Part shown: piece by piece, positions 7,516 to 15,600 of the stretch
How positions within the stretch are numbered: position 1 is the stretch's first letter
How the letters are laid out: every line of letters starts with the position of its first letter
Notes under the pieces: model-generated
The model's input: the letters and a program-made list of their open reading frames with translations, nothing else
What the model was told of the DNA's origin: nothing
The model's database searches: none
Made by a program: the position numbers and the translations under genes
Assembly: GCA_020061995.1 (NCBI GenBank)
Contig: JAGUXE010000049.1
Location: 1 to 16,588 of the forward strand
DNA length: 16,588 nt
Direction: 5' to 3'
Source of the DNA: Ignavibacteriales bacterium
Lineage (GTDB): Bacteria; Bacteroidota; Ignavibacteria; Ignavibacteriales; Ignavibacteriaceae

Positions 7516-8649
7516 ATGACTAAATTTTATCAACTTTCTAAACCAAATTTAGATCAATCAGAACTATCCGCCATTGGTGCAGTTTTGCAAAGTGGTTATC
7601 TTGGGATGGGGAAATCGGTTGAAGAATTTGAAACCAAAATATCAAGTTATTTAGATAATAATTGTGTTGCAGTCTCATCTTGTACAGCAGCATTATTCCT
7701 TTCACTAGAAGCATGTGGTATAGGAAATGGTGATGAGGTTCTGGTCCAATCAATGACATACACCGCAACGTATCAAGCAATCCTCAATACAGGTGCTATT
7801 CCAATCGCTTGCGAAATTCATCCAGAAAATTTGAGTGTAAATCTCAGGGATGCAGAGTCAAAAATCACATCTAGAACAAAAGCGATTGTACCAGTTCATT
7901 ATAATGGTTTTGCCAGATCTTTGAAAGAAATTCTTGAATTTGGGAGAATTCACAATCTAAGAGTCATTGAAGATGCAGCTCATGCATTTGGGTGTAGGGT
8001 CGAGAATACATTGGTTGGTTCATGTGGAGAAATAACATGCTTCAGTTTTGATCCAGTTAAAAGCTTAACTTGTGGCGAAGGGGGAGCAATTGTTTCTGCT
8101 GATTTGGATATAATTGATAGAGTAAAAAAAACTCGATTTATTGGAATTGATAAATCTGCATTTAAAACTAATTCAACCGGATTTTATCAACCTGAACAAG
8201 CATCGACTCTAGGTTGGCGATATCACATGAGTAACATAAATGCTGCAATAGGTCTTAGCCAGTTTAACAAATTCTCTATGATAAAAGAGAGAAGACAAAT
8301 GCTAGCAAAGCGCTACGATGAAAACTTGAAAAATATTTCTTTTGTTGAACTTCTACCATATAATTACGATGAAATTATTCCATATCTTTTCGTTGTTAAG
8401 CTTAAAAAAGAAAATAACCAAGAAGTCATCAAGCAACTGTCCAGTTATGGAATTCAAGCAGCTTATCATTATTTCCCTTGTCATCTTCAAAGCTATTTTA
8501 AGAAATATACTTCTTCTCCATTACCCGTGACAGAAAAACTCTATAAACATTTGTTATCATTACCAATGCACATTGATCTTACGGTTGAGGATGTTGATTA
8601 CATATCTGAAATACTTATTAGAATTTTAACCAAAGGTAATTATGCCTAA
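7516..8649 (+). CDS. DegT/DnrJ/EryC1/StrS-family PLP aminotransferase
   Basis: A 377-residue fold-type I PLP enzyme. Members usually aminate keto-sugars (nucleotide-linked sugars, aminocyclitols) for glycans or natural products. The family hallmarks are present: VSSCTAALFLSLEA (phosphate-binding region), IEDAAHAFG with PLP-contacting Asp153, and SFDPVKSLTCGEGGAI with Lys182 as the Schiff-base lysine. The C-terminal part ends in a typical SLPMHIDLTVEDVDYI segment. The frame is open back to TTG 7453, but ATG 7516 gives the standard start (YQLSKPNLDQSEL) and avoids overlapping the upstream gene. Its last eight bases overlap the radical SAM start, so the two are probably co-translated. No sugar dehydratase or glycosyltransferase gene is visible nearby, so the substrate is unknown. 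A PLP dehydratase role, seen in some relatives, is unlikely because those replace the lysine with histidine. Confidence 0.92.
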   Translation: MTKFYQLSKPNLDQSELSAIGAVLQSGYLGMGKSVEEFETKISSYLDNNCVAVSSCTAALFLSLEACGIGNGDEVLVQSMTYTATYQAILNTGAIPIACEIHPENLSVNLRDAESKITSRTKAIVPVHYNGFARSLKEILEFGRIHNLRVIEDAAHAFGCRVENTLVGSCGEITCFSFDPVKSLTCGEGGAIVSADLDIIDRVKKTRFIGIDKSAFKTNSTGFYQPEQASTLGWRYHMSNINAAIGLSQFNKFSMIKERRQMLAKRYDENLKNISFVELLPYNYDEIIPYLFVVKLKKENNQEVIKQLSSYGIQAAYHYFPCHLQSYFKKYTSSPLPVTEKLYKHLLSLPMHIDLTVEDVDYISEILIRILTKGNYA

Positions 8650-9958
8650 ACTGTTACTAATCAATCCCCCAGCGCCATTTCTTGCATACCCTAATTCTGC
8701 TCCTCATGTCGGGATTGGATATCTTATATCCTTTTTGAGGGGAAATGATATTGAAGTTGATTATCTTAATTTGGAATGTGCAAACCCATCCGATATTATT
8801 ATTCCGGAAGGTTATAAATACTATGGAATAACATCAGTTACAGCGCAATATTTTTATTCAAAATTAATTCTAAATCAGATTAAAGAAAGGAAATTAGGAA
8901 GCACAATCATTGGAGGAGCACATCCAAGTTTGTTACCAATAGATTGTCTTCATGATGGATTTGATTATGTTGTGAAAGGGTATGGAGAATCAGCATTACT
9001 CAAAATTGTAAAGGGTGAAATAGGAGGGGGGATAATTCAAGGTGAACTTTTCCATGACCTTGATCTATTGCCGTTTCCTGCATGGGAAGATCTTTTTAGT
9101 TTTGATTATGAGATGTCCTACGGAAAAAACGTTGCTCATCTGTTTTCGATGCGTGGATGTCCATACACATGTACTTATTGTGCCACAGGTGAAATTTATG
9201 GACTAAATGTCGGTTTCAGAAGTATCAAAAATGTGGTGGATGAAGTAATTATGTTAAAAGAAAAGTATAATATTGATAGATTATATTTTCTTGATCCAAC
9301 ATTTACCGTAAACAAAAAGAGAGCACAACATTTAGCTAACGCACTAAAAGAACTGGATGTTACATGGACTTGTGAAACACGAGTAGATTGCATAGATGAA
9401 ACTACCATAAAGGCTCTTGCTTCTGGTGGATGTGATCTCATCAGTTTCGGAATCGAAACCGGTTCGGAAGATGTCCATAATAACTTAGGTAAGCGTACAA
9501 CAATTGAACAGAACAAGTTCGCAATTCAATTAGCTCATGATTCGGGTATTAAAGTAAAAGCTTTTCTGATGGGTGCATTACCGGATGACAATTGGAGGAC
9601 AGTAGATCAATTCAAGGAATTTATTAATACGAATAAACCTGATACTTGGTTATTCTCAACTTTTATTCCTTTCCCGGGTACAGATCAATGGAAGAACCCG
9701 AACAAATATAAAATCAACATCGAATGTAAAGATTTTAGAGCATATTATAATTTGGGGTTAAATGGACGTGGTCCAATAAATATTAGCAACCAATACCTTA
9801 CAAGGGATGAACTTTATGAACTGCGCGATGATATGTTAAGACATCTCTTAAATGTAGTTCCAAATAAGAGAGTTGAAAAAGCTATTGAAAATTTTCACTT
9901 CCAAAAAACAAAATTTATACCTTATACAATAGGGCTTGAAGAAAAATATTTATTCTAA
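8642..9958 (+). CDS. Cobalamin-binding-domain radical SAM protein
   Basis: A 438-residue protein of the class with an N-terminal B12-binding-like domain (about residues 1-130, including GGAHP at 91-95) followed by a radical SAM barrel. The [4Fe-4S] motif is RGCPYTCTYCA, with Cys173, Cys177 and Cys180 as ligands. FGIETGSE from about residue 269 is the conserved SAM-binding strand of this class. Relatives include cobalamin-dependent methylases and ring-forming enzymes such as the BchE and HpnJ types; sequence does not identify the reaction or prove that cobalamin is bound. The start ATG 8642 follows AAAGG (8632-8636) and lies inside the aminotransferase stop region, indicating tight coupling. 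No terminator is evident before the convergent gene. Confidence 0.9.
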   Translation: MPKLLLINPPAPFLAYPNSAPHVGIGYLISFLRGNDIEVDYLNLECANPSDIIIPEGYKYYGITSVTAQYFYSKLILNQIKERKLGSTIIGGAHPSLLPIDCLHDGFDYVVKGYGESALLKIVKGEIGGGIIQGELFHDLDLLPFPAWEDLFSFDYEMSYGKNVAHLFSMRGCPYTCTYCATGEIYGLNVGFRSIKNVVDEVIMLKEKYNIDRLYFLDPTFTVNKKRAQHLANALKELDVTWTCETRVDCIDETTIKALASGGCDLISFGIETGSEDVHNNLGKRTTIEQNKFAIQLAHDSGIKVKAFLMGALPDDNWRTVDQFKEFINTNKPDTWLFSTFIPFPGTDQWKNPNKYKINIECKDFRAYYNLGLNGRGPINISNQYLTRDELYELRDDMLRHLLNVVPNKRVEKAIENFHFQKTKFIPYTIGLEEKYLF

Positions 9959-10039
9959 TTTTCTTTAAGAAATAACTCATCAAAATTCTTTTAATAAGCA
10001 TTTCATTAAAACAAAATTAGCATTTCTTTATAAATCAAT
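9959..10039. other. Convergent intergenic region
   Basis: 81 AT-rich bases separate the stops of the radical SAM gene and the minus-strand lipoprotein gene. I see no convincing bidirectional terminator. AGCATTTC occurs twice (9997-10004 and 10019-10026), 22 bases apart, which may be chance in such sequence. Confidence 0.35.
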
Positions 10040-10840
10040 TTATTTTTTCTGAATTAAAACAGATTCACTTGTAAACTTTCCCCAACCAATAATATCTGGA
10101 TTATCTGGACCTGTTCTTGCTAAGCTGTCAGTTAATATAACTCGTTTAACAATTCCAACTTCTAAATTAAAATAGTCAATAATTTTTAGGTGTAAACCAG
10201 ATACCTCGGCAACATTCTCATAACAAGTATAAGTGATTCCACTTGTATTTATAGGGATGACATTTTTAACAACTCTTTCACGTGCAAGAAAATGAGGCGA
10301 ACTTAATTCTACCCATTTTTGTCCTACATAAAGTGGATATTTCACTACGACACGTGGAGCTTCATAATATTGTATAGAATCGATATGAGTTGACTTTGAA
10401 TACATTATATCATTATTAATTAATGAAATAATTTTTTTAGCTTCATTTACTGTCAAATATTTTTTTGAGGAAGTTTTTGGAAAAACCCATTGTGAGCCCG
10501 GATTGTTATAAGCTACAGCGAAAAAAGCCGTATCATTATTTATATACCAATTCTTGCTTGGACCAGTATCAAATCTAATAAGATTTTGGTATCCCGGGAT
10601 TGAATCATTTAGGCTACTTATTTCTACAACATTAATTTCATCATCTATATAAGTTATAGTGTCATTTATTCTACCAAAGTCATCATATTGTTCATATAAA
10701 TGAGTGGTCCTATATGTAATTTGTGAATTTAGAACCGGAATAAATCGACCGCCGGAATTTGATGGTGGGGAATCACTTTCACAGGAAATGATTATCAATG
10801 ATAGAATCGAGAAAACAAAAGTATTAACATGGTTTTTCAC
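10040..10840 (-). CDS. Hypothetical lipoprotein
   Basis: A 266-residue protein I do not recognise. The N-terminus is a lipoprotein signal: a short basic start, hydrophobic residues 7-18, and a lipobox ending IIISC with the acylated Cys at 20. The mature part starts ESDSPPSNSGG, a flexible linker, and is then rich in beta-strand-like, aromatic and polar stretches with no catalytic motif that I can see. The cell surface or periplasmic face of the outer membrane is likely. The start is GTG at 10840: it is the only usual start codon in frame after an upstream stop at 10856-10858. It is divergent from the ferredoxin gene and convergent with the radical SAM gene, so it is a separate unit. Confidence 0.78.
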   Translation of the reverse strand: MKNHVNTFVFSILSLIIISCESDSPPSNSGGRFIPVLNSQITYRTTHLYEQYDDFGRINDTITYIDDEINVVEISSLNDSIPGYQNLIRFDTGPSKNWYINNDTAFFAVAYNNPGSQWVFPKTSSKKYLTVNEAKKIISLINNDIMYSKSTHIDSIQYYEAPRVVVKYPLYVGQKWVELSSPHFLARERVVKNVIPINTSGITYTCYENVAEVSGLHLKIIDYFNLEVGIVKRVILTDSLARTGPDNPDIIGWGKFTSESVLIQKK

Positions 10841-10860
10841 AAATACCCCAAATAATTATA

Positions 10861-10868
10861 CAAAAATA
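10861..10868 (-). promoter_or_regulatory. Possible -7 element for the lipoprotein gene
   Basis: Read on the minus strand this is TATTTTTG, an exact TAnnTTTG match, about 20 bases before the GTG start. The -33 region has only a run of T without the expected G. The 91-base divergent spacer must also carry the promoter for the ferredoxin gene; a weak TATTTTTA at 10897-10904 on the plus strand is the best candidate. Confidence 0.4.
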
Positions 10869-10931
10869 AACCTTTTCGCTTTAATATAAAAAGTTATATT
10901 TTTACCTCAGACTATTAAGGAAAATTAAAAT

Positions 10932-11273
10932 ATGAAACGGTTTGATAAGCATATTTTCGTATGTGAAAATAAACGTACCGATGAGCATCCAAAAGGGTGC
11001 TGTTATAATAAGGGTGGTGCCGGGTTAAAGGAACAACTTAAAGTGCGATTAAAAGAATTGGGTTTAAGTACTTCTATTCGGGCGAATACTTCAGGTTGTC
11101 TCGATGCCTGTGAATTTGGTCCGGTAATGGTTATCTATCCTGAACAAACATGGTATAGAGTGGAGTCGCCAACTGACCTGGAAGAGATAATAGAAAGTGA
11201 TTTAATGAACAATCGTATTGTTAATCGATTAACTATAAAAGATAAAAGATTTAATAGGGATAGTGTTGAATAA
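10932..11273 (+). CDS. Thioredoxin-like [2Fe-2S] ferredoxin
   Basis: A 113-residue cytoplasmic iron-sulfur protein of the thioredoxin-fold ferredoxin family, an electron carrier whose partners are mostly unknown. The ligand pattern fits: Cys11 (FVCENKR), Cys24 in KGCCY (Cys23 is adjacent and could be used instead), then Cys56 and Cys60 in SGCLDACEFGPVMVIYPE. This spacing closely resembles the Aquifex thioredoxin-like ferredoxin. AAGG stands about ten bases before ATG 10932. The C-terminal 25 residues are basic and polar and extend past the core. Its 3' end overlaps the start of nth, so the two are likely co-translated; both products carry iron-sulfur clusters, though a direct redox partnership is not shown. 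Confidence 0.9.
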   Translation: MKRFDKHIFVCENKRTDEHPKGCCYNKGGAGLKEQLKVRLKELGLSTSIRANTSGCLDACEFGPVMVIYPEQTWYRVESPTDLEEIIESDLMNNRIVNRLTIKDKRFNRDSVE

Positions 11274-11904
11274 AGAAAAAAAACACGCCTTAAAAATTAA
11301 TGAGTTATTAAAAGAAGAGTATCCTGAGGTTAAAATTGCTCTGGATTTTAAAAGCCCGTTTGAGTTACTGATAGCAACAATTCTATCGGCACAATGTACT
11401 GATGCACGTGTTAATATTGTAACTAAAGAAATATTTAAAAAATATAAATCACCGATAGATTTTGTAAATATTGAAATCGAGGAACTTGAAAAAGATATTT
11501 TCTCTACAGGTTTCTATCGACAAAAAGCGAAAAGTATAAAGAACTGTTGTAAGATACTTATTGAACGATATGATGGCAAAGTTCCAGAAGAGTTTGAAAT
11601 TTTAAAAGAACTCCCTGGTATTGGAAGGAAAACCGCATCGGTGATAGTCGGAAATGCTTTCGGTATTCCTGCAGTTGCCGTTGATACACATGTTAAACGG
11701 CTATCGAATCTATTAGGATTTATTAAATCCGAAGATCCGGAAAAAATTGAATTCAAAATTAAAGAACTTTTACCTGATACCGAGTGGATTCGTTTTTCTC
11801 ATCTTCTTGCAACACACGGAAGGAATGTCTGTATTGCAAGAAAACCAAAATGTGTGATTTGCATTCTTGCTGATAATTGCCCATCATTTAATACCAATCC
11901 TTAA
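11263..11904 (+). CDS. nth: Endonuclease III (DNA glycosylase/AP lyase)
   Basis: Nth removes oxidised pyrimidines and cuts abasic sites in base-excision repair. The protein is 213 residues, close to the usual 211. The helix-hairpin-helix LPGIGRKTASVIVG contains the catalytic Lys123, and VDTHVKRL contains Asp141; their 18-residue spacing equals that of Lys120 and Asp138 in E. coli. The C-terminal CIARKPKCVICILADNC supplies the C-x6-C-x2-C-x5-C ligands of the [4Fe-4S] cluster. Two adjacent non-ATG starts are possible: GTG 11263 (used here) and TTG 11266. AGGGA at 11256-11260 is better spaced for the TTG, which would give an N-terminus MNKEKK typical of the family. Both overlap the ferredoxin gene. 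Confidence 0.96.
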   Translation: MLNKEKKHALKINELLKEEYPEVKIALDFKSPFELLIATILSAQCTDARVNIVTKEIFKKYKSPIDFVNIEIEELEKDIFSTGFYRQKAKSIKNCCKILIERYDGKVPEEFEILKELPGIGRKTASVIVGNAFGIPAVAVDTHVKRLSNLLGFIKSEDPEKIEFKIKELLPDTEWIRFSHLLATHGRNVCIARKPKCVICILADNCPSFNTNP

Positions 11905-11921
11905 AGTCGAAAGAATGAAAT

Positions 11922-12488
11922 ATGAATAATATCGAAATGAATAGAGAATTTTGTTTATCAATACTTCATGAATATACTAAATCGGATAGCTTAAGAAAGC
12001 ACGCTTATGCTGTTGAAACTTGTGTAAGAGCTTATGCAGAAAGGTTTAATCAAAATGTTGAATGTTGGGGAAATGTAGCATTGCTTCATGATTTTGATTA
12101 CGAGCAATTTCCTTCAATGGAAGAGCACCCTTACAAAGGTTCTCAGATTTTAAGAGAAAAAGGGTTTAGTGAAGAATTTATTATCGCAATTCTTTCACAT
12201 GCTGAGTATACGAATGTTCCCCGGGTCTCTCTATTAGAAAAAACTCTTTTCGCATGTGATGAATTGGCCGGATTCATAACAGCAGTAAGTTACGTTCGAC
12301 CAAGCAGAACCGTTGATGAAGTAGAAGTTAAATCTGTTGTAAAAAAAATGAAAGATAAAGCGTTTGCAAAGAATGTTAGTAGAGATGATATAAAAAATGG
12401 AGCTTTATCGCTTGAAATTCCTCTTGAAGAACATATCGATTTCTGCATTCAGGCAATGAGACAAAATAAAGATGAACTCGGGCTTTAA
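11922..12488 (+). CDS. HD-superfamily hydrolase (COG2316-like)
   Basis: A 188-residue soluble HD-domain protein; members are metal-dependent phosphohydrolases or, in some branches, di-iron oxygenases. Candidate metal ligands in order are His27 (RKHAYAVE), His56-Asp57 (LLHDFDYEQFP), His69 (EEHPYKG), His93 (LSHAEY) and Asp113 (FACDELAGF). The set HDFDY, EEHPYKGSQIL, DELAGFI, YVRPS and KDKAFAKNV matches my memory of an uncharacterised family labelled predicted HD hydrolase; I could not search to confirm it. It starts 17 bases after nth and is probably in the same transcript. Substrate is unknown, and a nucleotide or phosphorylated metabolite is a guess from the superfamily. Confidence 0.85.
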   Translation: MNNIEMNREFCLSILHEYTKSDSLRKHAYAVETCVRAYAERFNQNVECWGNVALLHDFDYEQFPSMEEHPYKGSQILREKGFSEEFIIAILSHAEYTNVPRVSLLEKTLFACDELAGFITAVSYVRPSRTVDEVEVKSVVKKMKDKAFAKNVSRDDIKNGALSLEIPLEEHIDFCIQAMRQNKDELGL

Positions 12489-12494
12489 TGTTGT

Positions 12495-12509
12495 TTATGA
12501 AAATCATAA
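12495..12509 (+). repeat. Short hairpin after the HD gene
   Basis: TTATGA and TCATAA form a perfect 6-base inverted repeat around AAA, six bases after the stop. There is no T run, so it is at best a weak mRNA end structure and could be chance. Confidence 0.25.
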
Positions 12510-12528
12510 TGAAATCTAATAAATTGAC

Positions 12529-12557
12529 TTGACACGTTTATATATACGTGCTTAAAT
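12529..12557 (+). promoter_or_regulatory. Sigma70-like promoter upstream of porU
   Basis: TTGACA (12529-12534), 17 bases, TTAAAT (12552-12557). The -35 is a perfect classical match with ideal spacing, and the TTGAC is tandemly repeated (12524-12533). The same stretch also partly fits the Bacteroidota pattern (TTG, 21 bases, TAAATTG). Transcription would begin near 12565, leaving a leader of almost 90 bases before porU. Confidence 0.5.
12533..12550. promoter_or_regulatory. Operator-like palindrome in the porU promoter spacer
   Basis: CACGTTTATATATACGTG: perfect 5-base inverted arms CACGT/ACGTG around an AT-only centre of eight bases. It fills the spacer between the -35-like and -10-like elements, overlapping the end of the former, which is where a repressor site would sit. 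No regulator is encoded nearby. Confidence 0.45.
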
Positions 12558-12651
12558 TGCCATTAAACTTAGGAGAATTTTTATAGGCTTTTGCTACAAC
12601 AGTTAATTAATCGATATTTCGGTGTAAATTTCCATTATTTATTTTGAGACA

Positions 12652-15600
12652 ATGTTGAAAAGCAAAATCCTAATTCAAATTATATTTGTACTCGTATCTT
12701 CATATGCCCAATCTGACTACAGAATCTTGTCATCGTCAGCTTCAGCTATTACCATCGAATATACACCTCGCATTACCGATTCCTCATCAACTAAGACAAA
12801 TGGAATAAACTATATCTCATTAGATATAGAACAGGCTGTATATCTTAATTCAAGTAATTTTGGATCACCCGCAATACCAACACGAATCTTTTCGCTTGGA
12901 GTCCCATCAGAAACTGGGAACACAATTCAAATTATATCATCAAGCTATAGTGATGTTGTTGGAAGAATCAAACCTCACGGTCAGCCTGTGAAAGAGGATT
13001 TTTTGAATTCATTTATTTATAATGAAAATGAAAAGTATTTAACATCTGACAATGAAATGGAATTAGTCAGTTTCGGTGAATTCGGATTAGTGCGTGGATT
13101 ACCAATGCAGCAGATCCTGGTGAATCCGATTCATTTCTTTCCTGTGGAAAACCGTATTCGAATTTTTAAAAAAATTGTGATACAAATGAATTTCGGTAAT
13201 CCCGTTTCTGGTTTGACATATAAAGCTGATTCGTTTTTAGAAGATGTAGTTATGAATTATTCGGTAGCAAAAAATTGGATTCGGAATAAAAGTTCATTAA
13301 ATAAAACAAATCTTACAAATAGCGTTCTATCTAATGGTAAATGGTTCAGATTTGAAGCCCCTCAAGAAGGAATATATAAAATTACGAGAGCGATGCTCTC
13401 AAGTTATGGAATAGATGCTTCAACAGTAAATCCTAAAACAATAAAGATTTATAATAACGGTGGTAAAATTCTTCCCGAAAGAATTAATTATGATCGTCCT
13501 TCTGATTTAGTTGAAAATGCAATATCAATAATAGGTGAAGAGGATGGTAAATTTGATGAAGGTGACTTTATTCTCTTCTACGGAAAAGGAATTAATTTCT
13601 GGGATTATGATCTAAATGATAAAAAATTCCAGAGAGCTAATAATCCTTACTCAGATAAAAACTATTACTGGATAACATCAGGTGGGAATGAAGGTAAGAG
13701 AATTCAAAGTAAATCGAGTCTCAATGATCCTTCTGCTCAAGTTATAACTTCAACTCAGGCATTTCAATTTTGGGATGAAGATAAAATTAATATTGGTAAA
13801 AGTGGCAGATATTTTATGGGGGACGAATTTTCGGAATCAATTAAGTCAAGAACTTATACTTCTAAAGTTGAAGGTATAATTGATACTCAACCAAAAAGAT
13901 ACCGATATAGATTTGTAAATAATTCTTCTTCAAATATTCCTTTTAGAATTGAAGAGAATGGCGTAGCCATAGTTAATAAAAATTTGTCGGGTTTTGGGAG
14001 TTATGAGTATACATATGGAATTGTTGATTCAGGAACTATTAATTATACAGGATCTATTCCAAATGAACGGAGTCTTTTAAAATTCTCATATAATGCTGTC
14101 TCAAGTTCTTCATTCGGCTACATAGATTTTTTTGAAATTTCTTATGAAAGAGAATTAAAAGCCTATGAAGATTTTTTGATCTTTTATTCAAAAGCTCAAA
14201 CTTCACTAAATGAATATAGACTATATAATTTTTCAACCAGCGATATAAACGTGTATGATGTGACTGATTATGCAAATGTTAAGACTGTTTCTAATCCTAT
14301 AAAACATAGCGGTGGTGAGTTTTGGTTTCAATCAAGTGAATTAGCAGTTAATCCTTCAAAGTATTTGGCATGCTCGTCTCAACTTTATAAAACTCCAACA
14401 AATCCGGTCGAAATCGGTAACCAGAATTTAAGAGGAATTTCTCCCGGTGCAAAGTACATCATTGTTACCCATAAAAGTTTTATGGAACAGGCTGAAAGAT
14501 TAAAGAGATACAGAGAAACAGAAAATCAAGTTCCACTTTCAACAATTGTTGTTGATATAGATCAGATATTCAATGAGTTTTCGTGTGGGATGAAAGATGT
14601 GACAGCAATAAGGGATTTTATTTCTTATGCATATAAAAACTGGGCAATAGAACCGGAGTATGTCCTTCTATTTGGCGATGGCGACTATGATTATAAGAAT
14701 ATTGAAGGGCACAATAAAAATTTTGTAATCCCATATGAAACCGAAAATTCATTTGATGAAATTGACTCTTATTGTACCGATGATTTTTATGCAAAGATCG
14801 AAGGAATTGATAGCTTTGTTGATATAGCCATCGGACGACTAAATATAAATACGCTTCCAGAGGCTAAGACTGTTGTAGATAAGATAATTTCATATGAGAA
14901 TAGTAGTGATAGAGGAGCGTGGCGAAACCGAATAACTCTTGTTGCAGATGACGGTAAAACTTCTCAACAAGATGATGGAACAAAACATACCGGTCAGTCA
15001 GAAGATTTGTCACGTATAATTCCTAATTCATATGACTTGAAGAAGATTTATTTAGCAGCATATCCTACTGTTATCACAGGGCTTGGAAGAAGAAAACCTG
15101 AAGTAAATAAGGCTATTATTGATGCTGTTAATGCAGGGACACTAATTCTTAATTTCATTGGTCATGGAAGTCCCGATTTATGGACACACGAACAGGTTTT
15201 TGTTAGAAGCGTTTCATTACCTCAATTTGTAAATTCAAATTATTTCTTTGTGACTGCTGCGACATGTGATTTTGGATATTACGATAAACCTACAGCTTTA
15301 AGCGCGACTGAAGAGTTAATTCTTAAAGCTAATTCAGGTGCAATAGGAGTATTTACTTCATCTAGACCGGTTTATTCCGATCCGAATAAGTGGTTGAATG
15401 AATCGTTTTTTAGGTCAATGTTTTTATCGCAGAGAGATACAATGAATTTACCTATTCGTTTGGGTAAAGCCTATTTCTTAACAAAGAAAACTTTTACTCA
15501 ACCGAATGATCAAAAATTCCATTTGTTTGCTGATCCTGCTATCAGACTTCAAATTCCACAGTATAATTCAACCATTGATTCAATAAATGGAAATACAACT

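Noticed and set aside
9196..9516. Minus-strand 106-codon frame inside the radical SAM gene
   Set aside because: Antisense to a conserved SAM-binding region; composition reflects the complementary strand.
9960..9972. Palindrome TTTCTT/AAGAAA as a terminator for the radical SAM gene
   Set aside because: The loop would be a single base, too small for an RNA hairpin, and no T run follows.
9997..10026. Direct repeat AGCATTTC as a possible protein-binding site
   Set aside because: Two 8-base copies in AT-rich sequence between convergent genes; no promoter nearby and chance is likely.
14054..14275. Minus-strand open frame of 73 codons inside porU
   Set aside because: It lies wholly antisense to a continuous, well-conserved PorU frame and its translation shows no domain or signal.
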